Below, piece after piece: positions 16,801 through 21,380 of a stretch of DNA of 21,380 nucleotides (position 1 is its first letter; each line of letters begins with the position of its first letter). Under the pieces are notes generated by a model. That model was given only the letters and a program-made list of their open reading frames with translations, had not been told where the DNA came from and did not search any database. This DNA comes from Chara braunii. Taxonomy: Eukaryota; Streptophyta; Charophyceae; Charales; Characeae. Location of the stretch: the NCBI GenBank assembly GCA_003427395.1, contig BFEA01000808.1, positions 226,930 to 248,309 of the forward strand, given 5' to 3'. The position numbers and the translations under genes are program-made.

Positions 16801-17523
16801 GTGTCAAACATGCGGGCACACATTGATGGCGGCGACGACGATGGTGGTGGCGGTGACGACGCCGACGAACGATTGATGGAGGACGTGGAAGCAGGGGACG
16901 ACGACGACGACATTCGTATTCGGCCTCCGAGGAAGACGGGTGGGAGGGGGAGAGGACGCAGCCGAGGTGTTGTTCGTGGTCGATCCGTTGGCCGTGGCGG
17001 CAAAGGTGGCGCCAGCGACGACGGTGGGAAGTCTGCGACGTACAGGTCTCCGGAAGACCAAATGCTCCTGGTGAGATGCAAGCGGGAGCAAGACATGCAC
17101 CTCGCCGGGCTGGGTCACAATTACGGTCGGATGCGGACCAAGGAGTGGAAGTGGGACAACATTGCGAAGCGCATGGGGAACGTGGGGGGGCCTAGAGACG
17201 CGAACGACTGCATGAAGAAGTGGGACAATCTCTTCCAAAACTACAAGAAGATACAGAGGTTTTTGAATGCGAGCGGCCAGCCAGATTTCTTCAGGCTATC
17301 GAATGAAGAAAGGAAGGAGCACAACTTCAAGTTCCGAATGGAGAGGGTGTTGTACAACGAGATCCACGCAGGCATGGTGGGCAACCACACAATTTTCCCT
17401 CCCAACGTCGCCGACACCGGAAGTCCGGACGGGGTGCAGCTGCCCAGGCGCGAGTGGGTGGTGGGGAGTCTGTTGGTAGTGAGTCCGGTGGTGAAGGCTT
17501 CCCTGAAGGACGTTCTTCTGTGA
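16801..17523 (+). pseudogene. trihelix (Myb/SANT-like) DNA-binding protein, N-terminal and DNA-binding part
   Basis: A 240-codon frame. Residues 9-75 are Gly/Asp-rich and then Gly/Arg-rich, the latter a likely nuclear, nucleic-acid-binding tail. Residues 80-190 form a trihelix/Myb-SANT-like domain. Helix 1 begins SPEDQMLLVRCK, helix 2 is EWKWDNIAKRM (Trp116, Trp118), helix 3 is CMKKWDNLFQNYKKI (Trp141), and the extended FFRLSNEERKEHNFKFRMERVLYNEIHA helix follows. The usual first Trp of such domains is Arg82 here (AGG, one step from TGG), which should weaken the core. After about residue 216 the frame turns to unrelated text and stops at 17521-17523, while the natural C-terminus lies in another frame. 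Such proteins act as transcription factors or as the DNA-binding partner in PIF/Harbinger-type elements; which applies is unknown. Confidence 0.75.
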
Positions 17524-17819
17524 GGGACTCCGACAACAACGCAGGCAGTGGGGTTGGAGGCGGGAAGCAGAAGAATGCGCGTGAACAGGCGTTGGAGTCG
17601 ATCGCTGATGTCATGGACCGCCATGGGGAACTGATGTCGTCGACGATCGAATCGTCTAGCAAGCGGCAATGCGGCATATTCACGAGGCAATGCGACATAC
17701 TCGAGCAGGAAGTTGCAGTCCAAAAAGTGCACTATGCGGCGTCCGATGAGACGCAGAGGATGATGTGCCACGCGCTTATGGAGATCGTTGCCACCATCCG
17801 TGGTCGGTCGCCGATGTAG
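17454..17819 (+). pseudogene. trihelix gene, C-terminal helical part in shifted frame
   Basis: This frame takes over from the DNA-binding part near 17445. It starts with a Gly/Ser-rich linker (GGGESVGSESGGEGFPEG), then a long amphipathic helical region: AREQALESIADVMDRHGELM, CDILEQEVAVQKVHY and QRMMCHALMEIVATI, ending at TAG 17817-17819. Trihelix proteins commonly carry a C-terminal coiled-coil dimerisation segment, which fits. A single indel near 17445 would join the two. A splice junction is less likely because the overlap is direct and the linker composition continues. Confidence 0.65.
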
Positions 17820-17901
17820 GGCTCATTCAAGTCCAGTCAATGCGTTCGTAGTTGGTTTTTTTTTTTTTTTTTCGTTTACGTATTCTTCTATCGAGGCGAA
17901 C

Positions 17902-17902
<1 letters not shown>

Positions 17903-17969
<67 letters not shown>

Positions 17970-18013
17970 TGTGTGTGTGTGTGTATGTGTGTGTGTGTGA
18001 GTGAGTGTGTGCG
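17903..18013. repeat. (GT)n microsatellite, about 110 bp, with interruptions
   Basis: Nearly pure GT dinucleotides with a few ATGT and GAGT interruptions, flanked by T-runs. The His/Thr frames on the other strand are translations of this repeat and are not genes. Confidence 0.98.
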
Positions 18014-18178
18014 GGTGTCGTCCACACAGTTGTGTGGGTAATGTGTTTTTTTTTTTTTTTGCTCATGCTTTTCCACGACAACGCATCGTCTGCTTTTTCG
18101 TAGATCGACAAGCAGACAGCAACGTCTGGAAGGGTGTGTGTGGTTTCGGGATTGTGGACGAGGGGGTTTCTAGTGGAA

Positions 18179-18191
18179 GGGGGGGGGGGGG
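18179..18191 (+). repeat. G13 homopolymer
   Basis: Thirteen consecutive G lie in a G-rich stretch (18165-18235). It may form a quadruplex, and it is a likely spot for sequencing-length error. Confidence 0.85.
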
Positions 18192-18556
18192 AGGTTTGGT
18201 CGGTGGCTGGGAGGGGTAGACGCGATGGGGTGGCCAGGGGAGAAGGTGCTTTGCTTTAGTTTTGGTCCCTGGCGAGTGCATTGACGCGCGTCGCTAGGGA
18301 CGTCGAAGGGTCTTTTCGCGGCTTGGGGAGGATCTAAAATACATGCCAGGTGTAGGCAGGGCGGTCGCACGTGCCACCGTCGACGATGCCGTTTCCCGCC
18401 ACATAGAAGCGACGTCAAGGGCGGTCCATTTGCGAGAGAGTACTTCAGTCGTGCGCTTCCCAACCCGCATGAATGTCGTCCTCACGAGGGTGTCTCCAAT
18501 ACAAAAGCCCGTCGTGCCTTCTGCACACCGACTGCAACGACGTGGGAGTGGTACAA

Positions 18557-18628
18557 GCCTGCTCGCCGCGGAGAAATGTTGCCTGCTCGTCGCGGATAAA
18601 TGTCGCCTGCTCCCTGCGGACATCTTCA
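18557..18628. repeat. three 24-bp tandem repeats
   Basis: GCCTGCTCG..CGCGGA.AAATGT units at 18557-18580 and 18581-18604 differ at few positions. A third, more diverged unit is at 18605-18628. Translated on the minus strand they give an EQATF-type 8-residue repeat, but no gene context supports coding. Confidence 0.8.
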
Positions 18629-19025
18629 GTGTCGTGGAGGACCGCCCGACGCCATTCTAGCCATCTTGTCACGTGGACGATCTTCGCTGGAGTCGTCGTC
18701 CTTCTAGCGTGCACGTGGACGTCGGTCGTCAATCGTTGGTGGCCGCAGAACACTGTCACCGTCGCTCTTCTATTCTTCTCGCCGCCAATCTTTTCTCAGC
18801 GGAGCACTCTCGCCGGGGTCGTCGTCCTTCTGTCCACCTCGTGTACGTCGTCGTCTTCTTCCCGCAGAGGACAGTTCTTCTGCGTCGTACGAGTATTCGT
18901 CCGCGTCACGCCGCAGCAGCACGGGAGACATTTCTCTCGCCAGATCGGCGGGACTGCAAACGGCGGTCGACGAAGCATTTCCCGCTCATCCGATCGGACC
19001 GCCAAGCTCGTCTGCAGAGGTCACG

Positions 19026-19742
19026 ATGAAGCATGTCTACGTGAGGGAGCACCGTGGGAAGAAGCGCGACGAAGTCCCTGACGACAGCCAAGGGCAGGGA
19101 AGAGGTCGTCGGCATGTCCCGAAGACGAAGAGGGTGTGTTTGGATGATGCGTCCGCAAGGGTGCCTCCTTGTGGAGCGCAAGGTTGGGCGGCAGCAGCGG
19201 GAGGGGACTACGACGAAGACTTCACGACGGAGGAAGAGCAGGCAGAGGCGACCGCGTCTGCAGTATGGGAGAGCGGTCGGCAACGCTCCTCTGATCACAG
19301 CGCTCCGAAGAGGATGCTAACCCCTCCACCCGAGGCGCAGCAACTGCGTGCCCGCGAAAGGCGGACAGAGAAGGCTGCCATCGTCGATCTTGGCGGCGAT
19401 GATGACGAGCCCTTGGAAAAACGTCACCTGCGCACTCGTACAATAGCGACCCCACCGACGACGGTGGTGGCACGTGCTGCGGTAGACGAAAGGCCAGTCA
19501 TGGGTAGACTGCCCGCCACACCGTCTCAGCCACGCCAGCGCAACCCGGGTGATGACGGAGGGTCCGTCCAACGCGGCTGGGGGGGGGAAGTCATGGCCGA
19601 CGTGCGCGAAGTTGGGGGCGAGCCGACAGGTGTTGCTGGTGCGGGTGCTTCAGGCACTGTGGCCCCCCGTTGCGACGGCGAGAGAGGAGGCAGCAGTTGT
19701 GGCGACGACGAGAGAGGATGCGCGTGGCGAGAAGAAAACTGA
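19026..19742 (+). CDS. unknown-family gene, N-terminal low-complexity part
   Basis: ATG at 19026 opens 238 codons ending in TGA 19740-19742. The text is basic at the start (REHRGKKRDEVPDD, KTKRV), then acidic (DYDEDFTTEEEQAEA). A Pro/Arg-rich stretch contains a short ordered-looking motif (IVDLGGDDDEPLEKRHLRTR), followed by a Gly-rich linker. It looks like a disordered nuclear-type leader. Around 19720-19735 the linker text passes smoothly into the frame of the downstream part (EKKTDREGCEAGSS). I therefore read the two as one gene of about 575 codons broken by a single indel. A small intron or a sequence error would give the same picture. No family recognised. Confidence 0.5.
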   Translation: MKHVYVREHRGKKRDEVPDDSQGQGRGRRHVPKTKRVCLDDASARVPPCGAQGWAAAAGGDYDEDFTTEEEQAEATASAVWESGRQRSSDHSAPKRMLTPPPEAQQLRARERRTEKAAIVDLGGDDDEPLEKRHLRTRTIATPPTTVVARAAVDERPVMGRLPATPSQPRQRNPGDDGGSVQRGWGGEVMADVREVGGEPTGVAGAGASGTVAPRCDGERGGSSCGDDERGCAWREEN

Positions 19743-20763
19743 TCGGGAGGGCTGCGAGGCCGGTTCAAGCCGGGTACAGAGGGGAGTGATGACGAAAGAC
19801 CTCATCGATCGTGCCGTCCTTTGGGTTGATGACAAAGCTTTCTGGACGACGGGGGAGGGGCGAAGACTTCACGAAACGAGAGAGTGCTTTGTCGCCATTG
19901 CCAGCGGACTTCCACCGCCTGCCATCCCTCGAAGCGTCGTACAGCCCAAATCTAGCACGAGGGTAGCCAGGATCACCGACCAATCACAGCTGCAACAAGC
20001 GATCTCCCGTGCGGTGGAAGTGGAGAACATTGCTTTGCGCATCTTGCACGACTGGGTATTCAAGTCGGGGAACCGCCCAAGGGGATACAATGTGGCTTTC
20101 CAGTACTCGTTGGAGTCCGTAGCGACGAACATTGCGCGTGCTATGTGGTACATCGAGGAGTGGTGCAACGTCGTCAGCCCGGCGGTTTGCGCGCACATGA
20201 TAGATCTGTCCATGGACTTGCCACTGTGGTTCGCCGACGCGAATATCGAGGATAGATCGGACGACGACGACATGGCGGCGCACCAGGAGTCCACTGTAAT
20301 CTGCGTCGCGCATGCGTTCCGCGTGGCGGTGCAAATGGGTGCGCTCATCGACGGGGATTTCATCTCCTACGATCATCTTTGTCGGGTGGCTGACTGCTTC
20401 AGGCTGTTGTTGGCGGCGTCCATGTGGATAATGCGCATAGCGGGAGATGATCCGCGCAGCCACTACGAAGCTTTCTACTTTGTGAGCCTCGTGGCGAAAC
20501 CCACACTCGTCGCGGCCATGCATCGTTCCTTCGATCATCGACGATTCGTCGTCCGCGCCGTAAATGTCGTCACAGAGAGGCTCGGGAAGGCGAACGCCAC
20601 GTTGGGAGAGTACCCCGACTACATCCCTCAATGGGCGCCCTACGGCATTGGTTTCAGGCACGACGTGAGCACAACAGGGCCGGAGGATGCGAAGAAGTTA
20701 GATTGGTTGGGTTCGGGCCCCCCCGATGATGACAACAACGACGACGAAAAAGATGACGCGTAG
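19549..20763 (+). CDS. unknown-family protein, helical C-terminal domain with acidic tail
   Basis: A 404-codon frame with ATG at 19549 and TAG at 20761-20763. The first 60 or so codons are probably out-of-frame shadow of the upstream leader. From about residue 61 the text is strongly protein-like and free of breaks. It runs DLIDRAVLWVDDKAFWTTGEGRR (84-106), CFVAIASGLPPPAIPRS (113-129), LRILHDWVFKSGNRPRGY (163-180), SVATNIARAMWYIEEW (190-205), LPLWFADANIEDR (224-236), RVADCFRLLLAASMWIMRIAGDDPRSHYEAFYF (279-311), then YIPQWAPYGIGFRH (358-371) and an acidic Asp/Asn tail (390-404). It appears soluble and all-helical; I see no signal peptide, no clear membrane span, no DDE triad, no helicase or nuclease motif. 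It lies 1.2 kb downstream of the trihelix gene on the same strand. Its conservation of frame makes it the best-preserved coding sequence in the window. Function unknown. Confidence 0.65.
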   Translation: MMTEGPSNAAGGGKSWPTCAKLGASRQVLLVRVLQALWPPVATAREEAAVVATTREDARGEKKTDREGCEAGSSRVQRGVMTKDLIDRAVLWVDDKAFWTTGEGRRLHETRECFVAIASGLPPPAIPRSVVQPKSSTRVARITDQSQLQQAISRAVEVENIALRILHDWVFKSGNRPRGYNVAFQYSLESVATNIARAMWYIEEWCNVVSPAVCAHMIDLSMDLPLWFADANIEDRSDDDDMAAHQESTVICVAHAFRVAVQMGALIDGDFISYDHLCRVADCFRLLLAASMWIMRIAGDDPRSHYEAFYFVSLVAKPTLVAAMHRSFDHRRFVVRAVNVVTERLGKANATLGEYPDYIPQWAPYGIGFRHDVSTTGPEDAKKLDWLGSGPPDDDNNDDEKDDA

Positions 20764-20804
20764 GGGGCGGCGGGGTGGGCAGGGTGGGCGGGGTTGGGGG
20801 GGGG
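20764..20804 (+). promoter_or_regulatory. G-rich tract immediately after the stop codon, possible quadruplex
   Basis: Runs of G (GGGG, GGGG, GGG, GGG, GGG, GGGG and a final run of about nine) begin at the base after TAG. At least four runs of three or more lie within 40 nt, the usual minimum for a G-quadruplex. If transcribed it would sit at the start of the 3' UTR. A role in RNA processing is only inference. Confidence 0.45.
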
Positions 20805-21380
20805 ATGCTTGTGTGAATGCGGCTGCATGTACACGTGACTAGTCGTGATGGGCTTCGTTGTGGTTGGACCGTTGTGAAGTGCGCACCTGTTTAGAGTGGG
20901 GCTGGAGGCGGAACTCGCCAGAATCGTTGTCGGTTGCGTAGATGTATAGCGCGTCGGCTGTGGCACAACGGCGGTTTGATTGATGCCAATCGTGTATATT
21001 GCGTTTTGTGCAGCTGTTTAGTGTGTCGGTCGTTGGAGTCAACGTGTATTGTGTTTTTATTATGGCAGTTCGCTGCACAAGAAATTCATCGCGCTTTTAG
21101 CGCACCTTTTTTTTCTATCATGTATCCGCTGCTCTCGTCTCTTCGGTGGAATGATTCAAGGATGATTGCCTCCTATGCATGTATTTGTCGTCTTTAACTT
21201 ACGTTAAGCAGCTTTCATCAATGATTTCAACAGCCATGTTTGACGTCCCACCACACCACCAGACGAAAACATGCGTGACAAACGGATTGAAGAGACACAA
21301 AAAAAAAAAGAAAAAAAAAAGAAATGAAGAGATACACAGAAACCAAAAAGAAAACTATGGCAGCACATGACACCATTGAA
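20805..21380. other. 3' flank, no gene recognised
   Basis: Short frames only. It ends in an interrupted A-tract (21299-21320, A runs split by G) 60 nt before the window edge. No right-hand counterpart of the terminus at 15415 is found here. Confidence 0.5.

Larger units (their letters stand above)
17820..19025. other. simple-sequence-rich spacer between the trihelix gene and the unknown gene
   Basis: It holds T-runs (about 17855-17872 and 18047-18060), a (GT)n array, a 13-G run and a 24-bp triple repeat. Frames on both strands (such as 18473-19081 plus) are Ser/Arg/Val-rich repeats of TCGTCGTCC-type text and show no domain. GGTCGTCGTCCTTCT-like words recur near 18694 and 18818. The region may include the promoter of the next gene, but no element can be named. 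Confidence 0.5.

Noticed and set aside
17827-18111. His/Thr-repeat open frames on the minus strand
   Set aside because: They translate the (GT)n microsatellite and adjoining T-runs.
18473-19081. 202-codon plus-strand frame
   Set aside because: Built from the 24-bp repeat and TCGTCGTCC-type text, overlaps the start of the unknown gene in another frame, and has no motif.

Overview
The window reads as nuclear DNA of a plant-lineage eukaryote that is rich in transposable elements. I infer a charophyte green alga, most likely Chara braunii. The grounds are a chromodomain-type Ty3/gypsy retrotransposon, long poly-A/T and (GT)n tracts, no bacterial-style operons, and two Gly/Asp-rich protein families of a style I associate with that genome. 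This is recognition without a database search. Nearly every coding region is broken by stops or frameshifts, so the region is mostly a graveyard of mobile elements. I see no bacterial-type system, CRISPR array or rRNA.

Layout. 1-1750: no recognisable gene, some short palindromes. 1759-2144: GC-rich palindromes followed by an AT-rich dispersed repeat. 2174-4206: a decayed coding region of unknown family (ATG at 2174, acidic tract near 3010-3200, in-frame stops, frameshifts). 4283-4362: an exact 40-bp tandem duplication. 4363-6521: nothing recognised. 6522-8066: a dense cluster of small repeats. It holds a 407-bp unit with 30-bp inverted termini and a 22-bp foldback stem, an inverted copy of the AT-rich repeat, a 22-bp duplication around poly(A), a 426-bp MITE, and a second foldback joined to a tRNA-like sequence.

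8067-15410: a degenerate Ty3/gypsy retrotransposon on the minus strand. Its order is gag, zinc knuckle, protease, reverse transcriptase (RT), RNase H, integrase, chromodomain-like tail. Several active-site residues are lost, part of RT is deleted, and RNase H is split by a 273-bp structured poly(A)-tailed insertion. Neither LTR can be delimited.

15411-20763 (plus strand): an end resembling a PIF/Harbinger/Tourist terminus (TTA then AGGGTCTCG...), a broken trihelix (Myb/SANT-like) DNA-binding protein gene at 16135-17819, a simple-sequence spacer, and a gene of unknown family at 19026-20763. The unknown gene has a long, well-preserved helical C-terminal domain and an acidic tail, and a G-rich tract follows its stop codon. 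The strongest candidate for an undescribed system is this pair: a trihelix DNA-binding protein next to an unknown protein, downstream of a transposon-like end. It could be a two-gene mobile element, but I see neither a DDE transposase nor a matching right terminus, so this stays a hypothesis.
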